DNA of 64,000 nucleotides from DATCLS01 sp036563805 (GTDB lineage Bacteria; Actinomycetota; Acidimicrobiia; Acidimicrobiales; VFJN01). Location of the stretch: positions 1 through 64,000 of the forward strand of contig DATCLS010000058.1 in assembly GCA_036563805.1 (NCBI GenBank), read 5' to 3'. A model generated the notes under the pieces. The model was not told where the DNA came from. It made no database searches and was given only the letters and a program-made list of their open reading frames with translations. The first letter of the stretch is position 1, and each line of letters opens with the position of its first letter. The position numbers were made by a program, and so were the translations under genes. Below are positions 24,787 through 33,172 of this stretch, in pieces.

Positions 24787-26432
24787 TCGGGCTTGCCGGC
24801 GGGGGAGCGGCGCACGGCGTCCACCCAGCAGAAGGCCTTGGGCACCTTGTAGCCGGCCAGCGAGGCGCGGCAGTGGGCGCGCAGCTCGTCGTCGCTGGGC
24901 CGGTCGCCGGGCGCCGTGCCGTTCCGGGCCGCCAGCACCGCCACGATCTCCTGGCCCCAGCGCTCGCTCGGCCGCCCGGCCACCACGGCGTCCTGCACCT
25001 GGGGGTGGGCGGTGAGGACCTGCTCGACCTCCTCGGCGAACACCTTTTCGCCGCCGGTGTTGATCGTCACCGACTCGCGGCCCAGGAACTCGATGCGCCC
25101 GTCGGCCTTGAGCCGGGCCCGGTCGCCGGACACGGCGTAGCGCCCACCGTCGATCACCGGGAACGTCCGGCGGGTCTTGGCCTCGTCGCCCAGGTAGCCG
25201 AGTGGGACCCGGCCCCGCTGGGCCAGCCAGCCGGTCTCGCCGTCGCCGGGCGCCAGGCGCCGGGTCAGGTCGTCGGACAGCACGACCGCGGCCGGGGACG
25301 GCTCGAACCCGCCGCCCGGGTCGGACCGCCGGTCGTCCTGGGTGACAGCCTGCCGGCCGGTCTCCGACGACCCGAGGACGTCGACGATGCGCAGGTCGGG
25401 CAGCAGCTCGACCCAGCGACGCTTGACCGGCGCCGACAGGATCGCCCCGCCCGACAGCAGGAACCGCAGGCGGGACAGGTCGTAGCCGCCGCCGGCCAGC
25501 TCGTCGAGCAGCGGGCGGGCGAACGGGTCGCCGACGATCTGCAGCGCGGTGGCCCGCTCCCGCTCGCAGGTCCGCAGCACGTCGGACGGCACCAGGCGGC
25601 TCGGGTCGTCCTGGATCAGGACCGTGCCGCCCGAGATCCAGGCGGACAGCGCGTTCCAGTGGGCGGCGCCGTGCATGAACGGCGCGGAGGGCAGCGTGCG
25701 CAGGCCGGAACGCCGCCGGGCGGCGGCCACCAGCTCGTCCTGCGTGCCCCGCACGCCCAGGCAGGTGGCCAGGAAGTCGCCCTGGCGCCACAGCACGCCC
25801 TTGGGCATGCCGGTCGTGCCGCCCGTGTAGAGGATGTAGCGGTCGTCGGGGGAGAGCTCGGCCGGGTCGGGCAGGGCGCCGGCGGCCGGGTCGGCGCCGG
25901 CCAGCGCCTCCTCGTACCAGCGCGCCCCCGGCAGCAGGTCGGCGCCGGAGCCGTCATCGACCTGGAGCAGCAGCCGGACGGTGGACAGCTCGGGCAGCAC
26001 CTCGGCCAGGGTGGAGGCGAAGGCGCCGTGGAACACGACCGCCGCCGCCCGGCTGTCCCGCAACAGGTAGGCCAGCTCGGAGGCCACGTACCGGTAGTTG
26101 ACGTTGAACGGCGCGCACCGGGCCTTCCAGGCCCCGATCATCCCCTCCAGGTACTCGTTGCCGTTGTGGAGGTAGAGGGCCACGTGGTCGTGGGGCGACG
26201 CCCAGCCCGGGCCGGCGACGGGGTCGGGGTCGCCCCGTAGGCCCAGGCCCGCCTCCCGGAGCACGACCGCCAGCCGGCGGGTCCGGTCCGTCACGTCGGC
26301 CCAGCTCAGGCGGCGGTCGCGCCACACGATGCAGTCGCGGTCGGGGACCGCGGCGGCGATCGCCTCGTGGAGGGCGGCGACGTTGTGGTCGCCGGCTGCG
26401 GTGTCGTCGCGGGTCATGTCCGATCTGCTCAT
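24729..26432 (-). CDS. Acyl-CoA synthetase (AMP-dependent, FadD-like)
   Basis: 567 residues of the ANL family: YTGGTTGMPKGV is the AMP/phosphate loop, LGSSETG the A4-A5 motif, GRYAVSGDRARLKADGRIEFLGR the A7-A8 hinge, and GKPDYAWA near the C-terminus gives the catalytic Lys. N-terminal segment HDHVALYLHNGNEYLEGMIGAWKAR is typical of FadD-type enzymes. It activates a carboxylic acid (fatty acid or similar) to its CoA thioester via acyl-adenylate. Two starts, ATG 26432 and ATG 26417, are both possible. It lies 23 nt after the thioesterase gene, probably in one operon, and converges with and overlaps the Memo-AMMECR1 gene. Confidence 0.9.
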   Translation of the reverse strand: MSRSDMTRDDTAAGDHNVAALHEAIAAAVPDRDCIVWRDRRLSWADVTDRTRRLAVVLREAGLGLRGDPDPVAGPGWASPHDHVALYLHNGNEYLEGMIGAWKARCAPFNVNYRYVASELAYLLRDSRAAAVVFHGAFASTLAEVLPELSTVRLLLQVDDGSGADLLPGARWYEEALAGADPAAGALPDPAELSPDDRYILYTGGTTGMPKGVLWRQGDFLATCLGVRGTQDELVAAARRRSGLRTLPSAPFMHGAAHWNALSAWISGGTVLIQDDPSRLVPSDVLRTCERERATALQIVGDPFARPLLDELAGGGYDLSRLRFLLSGGAILSAPVKRRWVELLPDLRIVDVLGSSETGRQAVTQDDRRSDPGGGFEPSPAAVVLSDDLTRRLAPGDGETGWLAQRGRVPLGYLGDEAKTRRTFPVIDGGRYAVSGDRARLKADGRIEFLGRESVTINTGGEKVFAEEVEQVLTAHPQVQDAVVAGRPSERWGQEIVAVLAARNGTAPGDRPSDDELRAHCRASLAGYKVPKAFCWVDAVRRSPAGKPDYAWAREVAAGGSTTSSVV

Positions 26433-26455
26433 CCTCGGCTCGCGGCGTCGGGGGG

Positions 26456-27265
26456 TCACGTCGGTCTCGGCTCCAGGATCAGGCTCTGCGCCGCCCGGCC
26501 CAGGCGGCCGGCGCGGTCGTACAGCTCGGCCTCGGCGAAGGCCGTGCCGGCGTCGCTCGGGACCGTGTGGGCGTCGAGGCAGATCCACTCGCCCTGCGCC
26601 CGCCGGGCCAGGTGGACGGTGAGGTCGGGGTTCACGAACGTCCACCGCTCGTACGGGAGCACCCACGACAGCCCGTTGCAGAAGTCAGCGGCGGCCGCCG
26701 CTTGCTGCAGCCCGGAGGGCTCCTCGCCGGCCACCACCGGGCGACGGAGCCGGAACCAGGCCCGGGCGGGGCCGGGGCGGCCGGGCTCCCCGCCGACGAT
26801 CCGGACGTCCATGCCGGTGAGGTGGAACGCCTCGCCCTCGTCCTGGTCGCCGAAGGTGAGCGGGGCGCCGGCCTCGGGGCCCGGCTCGGGGACGGCGGTG
26901 CGGCCGTCGTCCGGGGCGTCGGCGCCGAGCGGGATGTCGGCGTGGCGGACGCCGACGGCCGCGGCCCGGACCACGGTGTCCCCGCCGGCGGCGACCGCGA
27001 CGTCGACCTCGGCCCGGACGACGCGGCGGCCCGGCTTGGTCACCCGGGCGGCCACCGTGAGCGGCTCGAGCGGGACCGGCCGCTGCAGCTCGATCGTCAG
27101 CCGGGTGACCGTGAAGCCCGCACCCACCTCCGCCTCGGCGGCCCGGGCCACCAGCGCGGCGACGGGGCCGCCGTGCTGGGCCTGCGGGTCCCACGGGCCC
27201 CGGGTGTGCGCGCTGGGGACGAGCCGGCCGGCGTCGGGGGTGAACAGTGGTTCGGACTCCGGCAC
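26456..27265 (-). CDS. Acyl-CoA thioesterase family protein (double hotdog)
   Basis: 269 residues with two hotdog repeats as in TesB/4HBT_3 proteins: an N-terminal half with GPWDPQAQHGGPVAALVARAAE and RLTIELQRPVPLEP, and a C-terminal half with DFCNGLSWVLPYERWTFVNPDL. Such proteins hydrolyse acyl-CoA esters. Start GTG 27265 has CAAACT 6 nt upstream on its strand (leaderless fit). It lies directly ahead of an acyl-CoA synthetase gene, an enzymatically opposite pair that may tune the same acyl-CoA pool. Confidence 0.82.
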   Translation of the reverse strand: MPESEPLFTPDAGRLVPSAHTRGPWDPQAQHGGPVAALVARAAEAEVGAGFTVTRLTIELQRPVPLEPLTVAARVTKPGRRVVRAEVDVAVAAGGDTVVRAAAVGVRHADIPLGADAPDDGRTAVPEPGPEAGAPLTFGDQDEGEAFHLTGMDVRIVGGEPGRPGPARAWFRLRRPVVAGEEPSGLQQAAAAADFCNGLSWVLPYERWTFVNPDLTVHLARRAQGEWICLDAHTVPSDAGTAFAEAELYDRAGRLGRAAQSLILEPRPT

Positions 27266-27387
27266 GGGCCGAGTTTGCGGTCTTTCCTGGCGACCACGCC
27301 AGTCCGCGTCCTGCCGGCCGCCGGCTTCCCACCGACGCGGCTCCGCCGTCCGACCGGGCCGGCCCCGCCGTCTGGCAGGATCGGGCG

Positions 27388-28182
27388 GTGGCAGGAGCGT
27401 GGTCCCGGCTGGTGACGGCGATGCGCCGCGCCCGGTCGACGGTCCGGTCGGCGGCGGGGACCGCGCCCCGGGTGACCGGGTACCCGACCTCGTCCAACCG
27501 GGCGTCGTCGCTGCATTTGGCCTGGCAGCTGCCGGCCGGGACGGGCCCGATCGTGGCCGCGTCGGTGGTCCTGACCGTCGAGGACGAGCCCCGGGTCCGC
27601 GACCTCTACTTCTGGGCGCTCCAGGCGTCGTTCACCGACGCGACCGGCACCCGCCACGGGGGCGGGCACCTGGGCCTCCAGTGGTACGACCCGCACCCGG
27701 GGGCGCGGGCGGCCAACTGGGGCGGCTACGGGCCGGGCGGCCGGGTGCTCGACGGCTCGGCGTCGCCGCTGCCGAGCGCCACCGGCAACCCCAACACCCG
27801 CGACCTGTGGTGGGAGGCGGGGGAGCCCCACACGCTCCGCATCGAGCGGGCCGCCGACGGCTGGGCGGGCACGATCGACGGCGTGCGCCTCCGCACGCTG
27901 GCGGCCGGTGGCGACCGGCTCACCGGGCTGATGGTGTGGTCGGAGGTGTTCGCGCCGTGCGACGCCCCGCCGGTGGCGGTGCGCTGGTCGGGCTTCCAGG
28001 CCACGACCGCGGACGGGCGGGTCGTGGCGCCGGAGGCCGTGCGGGTGAACTACCAGAGCCGGGCGGACGGCGGGTGCGACAACACGACCGCCCTGCCCGA
28101 CGGCGACGGCGTGCGCCAGGTCACGGCCATGAATCGGGCCGTGCCCCAGGGCGCCCGCCTAACGCTCAGGCCTTCTCGGTGA
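27388..28182 (+). CDS. Uncharacterised protein, possible lectin/jelly-roll fold
   Basis: 264 residues, no clear signal peptide. The central part, HLGLQWYDPHPGARAANWGGYG and NPNTRDLWWEAGEPHTLRIERAADGWAGTIDGVRL, looks like a beta-sandwich of the concanavalin/DUF3472 kind, with many Trp and Gly. I do not recognise a named family. The start GTG 27388 follows CAGGAT by 6 nt. Its 3' end overlaps the cyclophilin gene (convergent) by 17 nt. Function unknown; a carbohydrate-related role is only a guess from the fold impression. Confidence 0.6.
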   Translation: MAGAWSRLVTAMRRARSTVRSAAGTAPRVTGYPTSSNRASSLHLAWQLPAGTGPIVAASVVLTVEDEPRVRDLYFWALQASFTDATGTRHGGGHLGLQWYDPHPGARAANWGGYGPGGRVLDGSASPLPSATGNPNTRDLWWEAGEPHTLRIERAADGWAGTIDGVRLRTLAAGGDRLTGLMVWSEVFAPCDAPPVAVRWSGFQATTADGRVVAPEAVRVNYQSRADGGCDNTTALPDGDGVRQVTAMNRAVPQGARLTLRPSR

Positions 28183-28636
28183 TCGTCACCTTGCGCATCA
28201 CGTCGCCCTGGCGGATCTTCGGCGGCACGTCGGTGCCGGCCGTCACGTACCCGAACAGGTTGTAGGCCTTGTCGAGCTTCTGGGTGCAGTCGTCGATGCA
28301 GATGAAGAACTGCGACCCGTTCGTGTCGGGGCCGGCGTTGGCCATGGCCACGGCGCCGAACGTGTACTCGCCCTTCACGGGCTCGTCGGCGAACTGGTAA
28401 CCGGGGCCGCCGCGGCCGGTGCCGTCGGGGTCGCCGCCCTGGATGACGAACTCGGGCACGACCCGGTGGAACGTGAGGCCGTCGTAGAAGCCGCGCCGGG
28501 CGAGCTCGACGAAGTTGTTCACGGTGTTGGGGGCCAGCTTGGGATCGAGCTCGATGACGATGTCGCCCTTGTCGGTCGTGATCGTCGCCTCGTAGAGCGC
28601 ATCGTCGTTGATCTCGTGGGCCGGGGGAGTAGCCAT
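28166..28636 (-). CDS. Peptidyl-prolyl cis-trans isomerase, cyclophilin type
   Basis: 156 residues, a single cyclophilin domain without signal peptide, so cytoplasmic. Key segments: NFVELARRGFYDGLTFHRVVPEF with the catalytic Arg, VIQGGDPDGTGRGGPGY, and FGAVAMANAGPDTNGSQFFI with the active-site Gln-Phe-Phe. The family catalyses proline isomerisation during folding. Start ATG 28636 follows TAGGGT by 6 nt on its strand, so it is probably leaderless and shares a 19-bp divergent promoter with the next gene. Confidence 0.95.
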   Translation of the reverse strand: MATPPAHEINDDALYEATITTDKGDIVIELDPKLAPNTVNNFVELARRGFYDGLTFHRVVPEFVIQGGDPDGTGRGGPGYQFADEPVKGEYTFGAVAMANAGPDTNGSQFFICIDDCTQKLDKAYNLFGYVTAGTDVPPKIRQGDVMRKVTITEKA

Positions 28637-28641
28637 GTCCG

Positions 28642-28648
28642 TACCCTA
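28642..28648. promoter_or_regulatory. Overlapping divergent -10 boxes (TACCCTA)
   Basis: Within the 19-bp gap, TACCCT (28642-28647) reads right and ends 8 nt before ATG 28656; TAGGGT (28648-28643) reads left and ends 6 nt before ATG 28636. The two hexamers share five bases, so one symmetric element appears to serve two leaderless genes. Confidence 0.6.
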
Positions 28649-28655
28649 ACGGTCG

Positions 28656-29324
28656 ATGCCGGACGCCACGGACAGCCCGAGCCCGTCTCCCGACGGACAG
28701 CCCGCCGACGCCCGCGAGCGGGCCCGCCTCTGCGACCTGCTGCTCGAGCTCGGCCCCGACGCCCCGACCCTGTGCGAGGGGTGGGCGACGCTCGACCTGG
28801 CCGCCCACCTGGTCGTGCGCGAGACCGACCCGCGGGCCGGCCTGGCCATCCTCGGCGGGGGCCGGTTCGCCGGCCTGGAGTCCCGCCTCATGGACGGCGC
28901 CAAGGCCCGGGGCCTCGACGCCCTCGTCGAGCGGCTGCGCGGCGGGCCGCCGCTCGTCCCGTGGCGGCTCCCCGGGCTGCGGCGGCCGCTGAACCTCAAC
29001 GAGTGGTTCGTGCACCACGAGGACGTGCGCCGGGCCAACGGCCGGGAGCCCCGCGAGGACGCCGCGCTCGACGCCGAGCTGTGGGGGCTGCTCCGCCCGT
29101 TCTCCCGGGTGATGCTGGGCCGCGTCCGGGGCGCAGCGGTCACGCTGGTGGCCCCCGGGCACGGCACGATCGGGCCCCGGGGCCGCGGGCCCGCCGCCGA
29201 GCTGACCGGCGGCCCCCAGGAGCTGGTGCTCTACCTGTTCGGCCGCCGGAACGCCGCCCGGGTCGAGCTGTCCGGCGACCCCGAGGCCGTGCGCGCCGTC
29301 TCGTCCGCCAAGCTGGGCATCTGA
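28656..29324 (+). CDS. TIGR03085 family protein (DinB/maleylpyruvate isomerase-like fold)
   Basis: 222 residues matching the actinobacterial TIGR03085 family: ARERARLCDLLLELGPDAPTLCEGW, LDLAAHLVVRETDPRAG, and NEWFVHHEDVRRANG with the metal-binding His pair. The family belongs to the mycothiol-dependent/DinB metal-binding four-helix group; its reaction is unknown. Start ATG 28656 is favoured by the -10 box 8 nt upstream. It shares a divergent promoter with the cyclophilin gene. Confidence 0.85.
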   Translation: MPDATDSPSPSPDGQPADARERARLCDLLLELGPDAPTLCEGWATLDLAAHLVVRETDPRAGLAILGGGRFAGLESRLMDGAKARGLDALVERLRGGPPLVPWRLPGLRRPLNLNEWFVHHEDVRRANGREPREDAALDAELWGLLRPFSRVMLGRVRGAAVTLVAPGHGTIGPRGRGPAAELTGGPQELVLYLFGRRNAARVELSGDPEAVRAVSSAKLGI

Positions 29325-29330
29325 CCCCGG

Positions 29331-29375
29331 CCGGCGGCTATCGGGCCGGCGGCTATCGGGCCGGCTGCTGCCGGG
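29331..29375. repeat. Three 15-bp tandem units after the TIGR03085 gene
   Basis: CCGGCGGCTATCGGG occurs twice without mismatch (29331-29345 and 29346-29360), followed by a diverged third unit (29361-29375). It lies between convergent genes; the stems these units can form might act as a terminator. Confidence 0.7.
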
Positions 29376-29427
29376 GGGGCGTCGGGCGGGGGAGCAGGCC
29401 GGAACGCCAGAGGTCGGCGCCGAGCGG

Positions 29428-30150
29428 CTAAGAGCCGGCGCCGAGTGGGGATGAGGGCCGGGCGGCCAGGCCCGACCACAAGATGCTGGTCAGGAGCCCG
29501 GCGGCCTGCTCGGCCGGGATCTCGGGGTGGTCGAGCCAGTGGAGGACGCCGGCCTCCAGCAGCCCCAGGGCCGCCTCGGCGGCCAGCGGGCCGCCGGCCA
29601 CGATGCCCGGCTCGGGGGAGGCGGGGGAGGAGGAGGACGACGTCGCCGCCGCCTCCGCCGTCGCCGCAGTCGCCGCCTCAGCCGCCGACGACGCGGTTCC
29701 CGGCGCCGCGGCGCACGCCGCCCGCCACAGCTCCGACAGGCGGGCGGCCCGGTCGGCCCGCGCCTGGCGGACGACCGGGTGCTGGCGGGCCGGGTCGCTC
29801 ACCAGCAGCCGCCAGGCCTCGGGGTTGGCCTCGGCGAAGGCCATGCACCCGGCCACGACCTCGCGCACCGCCGCCTCGTCCAGCGGCAGCGTGAGCTCGA
29901 GGTGCGCGTCGAGGCGGGCCAGCATCCGGACGTAGACCTCGGCGGCCAAGCCGTCGCGGTCGCCGAAGTAGGCGTAGACGAGCGAGCGCGACACCCCGGC
30001 CGCGTCGGCCACGTCGTCGACGCCGAGGGCGGCCAGGCCCCGCTCGTCCACGAGGCCGACCGCGGCGTCGATCAGCTGGGTCCGCCGCGTCTCCGGGTCG
30101 AGCCGCGCCCGCCGTCGCGACCGCCGCCGTCTCCCCTCGTCGACCGTCAC
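29428..30150 (-). CDS. TetR family transcriptional regulator
   Basis: 240 residues. An Arg-rich N-terminus precedes a TetR helix-turn-helix at about residues 20-66 (TQLIDAAVGLVDERGLAALGVDDVADAAGVSRSLVYAYFGDRDGLAAEVY). The ligand domain is interrupted by a low-complexity Ala/Thr/Ser run near residues 155-180. GTG 30150 lies 21 nt after the last ABC-transporter gene on the same strand, so it is probably the last gene of the peptide-transporter operon and may control it. The inducer is unknown. Confidence 0.9.
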   Translation of the reverse strand: MTVDEGRRRRSRRRARLDPETRRTQLIDAAVGLVDERGLAALGVDDVADAAGVSRSLVYAYFGDRDGLAAEVYVRMLARLDAHLELTLPLDEAAVREVVAGCMAFAEANPEAWRLLVSDPARQHPVVRQARADRAARLSELWRAACAAAPGTASSAAEAATAATAEAAATSSSSSPASPEPGIVAGGPLAAEAALGLLEAGVLHWLDHPEIPAEQAAGLLTSILWSGLAARPSSPLGAGS

Positions 30151-30171
30151 GATGCCCGGCGACGGCCGGCG

Positions 30172-31212
30172 TCAGGCCGGAGACCCCGTGGACACGGAGA
30201 CCGGGGTCCCCGGCGCGGCCGCGCCCTCGATCGGGAAGTGGCAGGCGACGTAGCGGCCGGCGGTCACCTCGCGCATCTGGGGCTCCTCGGCCTCGCACCG
30301 GGCCTCGGCCCGCGGGCAGCGGGTGCGGAACCGGCAGCCGCTCGGCGGGTTGACCGGCGACGGCAGGTCGCCGGCCAGCGCGTCGGCGGTGGTCGGCGTG
30401 ACCCGGGGGTCGGGCACCGGGATCGACTGGAGCAGCGCCGCCGTGTAGGGGTGCGCCGGCCGCTCGTAGAGCGTCTCGGGCGGACCCACCTCGCACAGCT
30501 TGCCCAGGTACATGACGGCCACACGGTCGGAGATGTTCTTGACGACCGCCAGGTCGTGGGCGATGAACACCAGCGTGAGCCCGTAGCGCTCCTTCAGGTC
30601 CTCGAGCAGGTTGAGGATCTGGGCCTGGACCGACACGTCGAGGGCGGACACCGGCTCGTCGCAGATGATGAGCTTGGGCTGGAGCATCAGTGCCCGGGCG
30701 ATCGAGATACGCTGGCACTGGCCGCCCGAGAACTGGTGGGGCCGTCGGTCGAGCGTCGTGTCGGGGTCGAGGCCGACCGTGTCGAGCACCCGCCGGGCCA
30801 GCTCGATCTGCTCGTCGCGGGTGCCCCGCTTCCAGATCTTCAGCGGCTCGGTCAGTATGTCGCGCACCTTGCGGCGCGGGTTCAGCGACGAGATCGGGTC
30901 CTGGAAGATCAGCTGCAGCTCGGTGCGCACCCGCCGCAGCTCCTGGCCCGACAGCGACGCCAGGTCGCGCCCGGCGAAGCGAACCGTGCCGCGGTTGGGC
31001 CGGGGCATCTGGATGATGGCGCGACCGGTCGTCGACTTGCCGCAGCCCGACTCGCCGACCAGCCCCAGCGTCTCGCCGGGCAGGATGTCGAGCGAGATGC
31101 CGGACACGGCATGGACCTTGCGCCGCCCCGACCCGAACTCGACGACCAGGTCGTCGATGCGGAGCAGGGCCTCCTCGGGCCGGCGCAGGTGGGCGGTTCC
31201 GGTGCCGGCCAT
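30172..31212 (-). CDS. Oligopeptide/dipeptide ABC transporter ATPase (OppF/DppF-like)
   Basis: 346 residues. Walker A GESGCGKST near residue 50, Q-loop FQDPISSLNPR, signature FSGGQCQRISIARAL, Walker B LIICDEPVSALD, H-loop AHDLAVV. The C-terminal oligopeptide-type extension (NPPSGCRFRTRCPRAEARC) carries the conserved Cys residues. Start ATG 31212 overlaps the stop of the upstream ATPase gene. It drives uptake together with the paired ATPase and two permeases. Confidence 0.92.
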   Translation of the reverse strand: MAGTGTAHLRRPEEALLRIDDLVVEFGSGRRKVHAVSGISLDILPGETLGLVGESGCGKSTTGRAIIQMPRPNRGTVRFAGRDLASLSGQELRRVRTELQLIFQDPISSLNPRRKVRDILTEPLKIWKRGTRDEQIELARRVLDTVGLDPDTTLDRRPHQFSGGQCQRISIARALMLQPKLIICDEPVSALDVSVQAQILNLLEDLKERYGLTLVFIAHDLAVVKNISDRVAVMYLGKLCEVGPPETLYERPAHPYTAALLQSIPVPDPRVTPTTADALAGDLPSPVNPPSGCRFRTRCPRAEARCEAEEPQMREVTAGRYVACHFPIEGAAAPGTPVSVSTGSPA

Positions 31213-32252
31213 CAGGACGCCCCCGTCCCGACCGTGACCGGCGCCGCGGTCTCGCGGCCTACCGGGTACCAGCAGCGATAGAGGTGCCCGTTGCCGCCGT
31301 CGAGCAACGGCGGCGCCTCGACCCGGCACCGCTCCTGGACGTAGCGGCAGCGGGGGGCGAACCGGCACCCCGGCGGCGGGTCGACCAGGTCCGGCGGCCG
31401 CCCGGGGATGACCTGCAGCCGGGTGTGGCGCGGCTGGTCGAGCGTCGGGATCGACCGCAGCAGCGCCTCGGTGTAGGGCATGCGGACGTTGCTGAACAGC
31501 TCGGCCGTCGGGGCCATCTCGACGAGCTGGCCGGCGTACATGACCGCGATGTGGTCGGTGCGCCCGGCGACGACGCCCAGATCGTGGGTGACGAGGATCA
31601 CCGCCATGTCGCGCTCGCGCTGCTGGCGGGCCAGCAGGTTGAGGATCTGGGCCTGGACGGTCACGTCGAGCGCGGTGGTCGGCTCGTCGGCGAACAGGAG
31701 CTTGGGGCCGCAGGCCAGGGCGACGGCGATCATGATCCGTTGGCGCATGCCGCCCGACAGCTCGTGCGGGTACTGGCGCAGGCGCCGCTCGGGCTCGGGG
31801 ATGCCGACCGACCGCAGCAGGGCGAGGGCGGTGGCCTTCGCCGTCTTGCGGTCCATGTCGAGGCGGACCCGCAGGCCCTCGGTGATCTGGGCCCCGACGC
31901 GCTGGACCGGGTTCAGCGACGTCATCGGGTCCTGGAAGATCATCGCCATCTCGGTGCCCCACAGCTCGCGGAGCTCCTCGGGCGACAGCCGGCTGATGTC
32001 GGTGCCCTCGTAGACGACCTTGCCCTCGCGCACGACGTTGCGCTTGGGCAGCAGGCCCATGATCGACCGGCTGAGCACCGACTTGCCCGAGCCCGACTCG
32101 CCCACGATGCCGAGCGTCGTGCCCCGGTCGAGGCTGAGCGACACGCCGTCGACGGCCCGGACCAGGCCGCGGGGCGTGCGGAAGTAGGTCTTGACGTCGA
32201 CGACGTCGAGCAGCCGCCGGGCCGCCGGCCGGACCGCGTAGGGCTCGTTCAC
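31212..32252 (-). CDS. Oligopeptide/dipeptide ABC transporter ATPase (OppD/DppD-like)
   Basis: 346 residues. Walker A GESGSGKS near residue 47, FQDPMTSLNP, signature LSGGMRQRIMIAVAL, Walker B LLFADEPTTALD, H-loop THDLGVV, and the Cys-rich C-terminal segment PPPGCRFAPRCRYVQERC. Start GTG 32252 has GGGAGG 7 nt upstream and overlaps the permease stop (GTGA). It is the second nucleotide-binding subunit of the transporter. Confidence 0.92.
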   Translation of the reverse strand: MNEPYAVRPAARRLLDVVDVKTYFRTPRGLVRAVDGVSLSLDRGTTLGIVGESGSGKSVLSRSIMGLLPKRNVVREGKVVYEGTDISRLSPEELRELWGTEMAMIFQDPMTSLNPVQRVGAQITEGLRVRLDMDRKTAKATALALLRSVGIPEPERRLRQYPHELSGGMRQRIMIAVALACGPKLLFADEPTTALDVTVQAQILNLLARQQRERDMAVILVTHDLGVVAGRTDHIAVMYAGQLVEMAPTAELFSNVRMPYTEALLRSIPTLDQPRHTRLQVIPGRPPDLVDPPPGCRFAPRCRYVQERCRVEAPPLLDGGNGHLYRCWYPVGRETAAPVTVGTGAS

Positions 32253-33172
32253 AGCACCGCCTCCCGGACGTCGAAGCGAGCACGGATCACGTCGCCGAGG
32301 TAGTTCAGCGACAGCACGGTGAGGAAGATGGCGATCGACGGGATGGCCACGATGTGGGGCGCCCTGGCCAGCTCGGGCCGGCCGCTCGCGATCATGTTCC
32401 CCCACGACGGCACGTCGCTCACGCCGAGGCCCAGCAGCGAGATGGCGCCCTCGAACACGATGGCGATGCCGATGCCGAGCAGCGTGATCGACATCATCGC
32501 CGGCAGCACGTTGGGCAGCACCTCGCGGAACATGATGCGCCAGGGCCGGGCCCCGAGCACGGCCGCCGCCTTGACGAACTCGCGCTCCGACCAGGCCAGC
32601 GTGCTGGCCCGGGTGATGCGTCCGAGCAGCGGCACGCTGACGATGGCCAAGGCGACGATCAGCACGACCATGCGCCGGGCGTTGGAGGCGTTCTCGTCGC
32701 TGCTGGCGTAGATGGTGACCAGGGCCAGCAGCAGCACCAGCGACGGGATGGCCAGCAGCACGTTGAACAACGTGGACAGGATCGTGTCGATCCGGCCTCG
32801 GAAGAACCCGGCCACGAGGCCGAGGAACCCGCCGACGATCAGGCCCAGCCCCACGGCCCCGACGCTGATCGTCAGCGACGTGCGGGTGCCGTAGATCACC
32901 CGGGCCAGGATGTCGCGCCCGTTGCCGTCGCCGCCCAGCAGGTGGCCGGGCTGGATCGGCGGCTCGCGGACGATCCGGAGGAAGCTCTCGTCGGGGTCGG
33001 ACAGCGGCAGCACGGGGGCCAGGACGGCGGCCAGCGTGATGCCGACCAGCCAGATCAGCGACAGCCACCCCATCAGCCCCAGCTTGCGGGTGGGGGCGGC
33101 CTCGACGGGCTCGGCGCCGTTCCCGGCCGGGGCGGCGGCGGTCGGCACGCGGTCAGCTACGGGCTCGGGCAT
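32249..33172 (-). CDS. ABC transporter permease (OppC/DppC-like)
   Basis: 307 residues with six predicted helices and an extra ~35-residue polar N-terminus. HLLGGDGNGRDILARVIYGTRTSL is the conserved OppC segment before the second helix, and EFVKAAAVLGARPWRIMFREVLPNVLPAM is the cytoplasmic EAA loop that docks the ATPases. Its start overlaps the OppB-like gene by 20 nt, consistent with tight coupling in the operon. Confidence 0.92.
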   Translation of the reverse strand: MPEPVADRVPTAAAPAGNGAEPVEAAPTRKLGLMGWLSLIWLVGITLAAVLAPVLPLSDPDESFLRIVREPPIQPGHLLGGDGNGRDILARVIYGTRTSLTISVGAVGLGLIVGGFLGLVAGFFRGRIDTILSTLFNVLLAIPSLVLLLALVTIYASSDENASNARRMVVLIVALAIVSVPLLGRITRASTLAWSEREFVKAAAVLGARPWRIMFREVLPNVLPAMMSITLLGIGIAIVFEGAISLLGLGVSDVPSWGNMIASGRPELARAPHIVAIPSIAIFLTVLSLNYLGDVIRARFDVREAVL

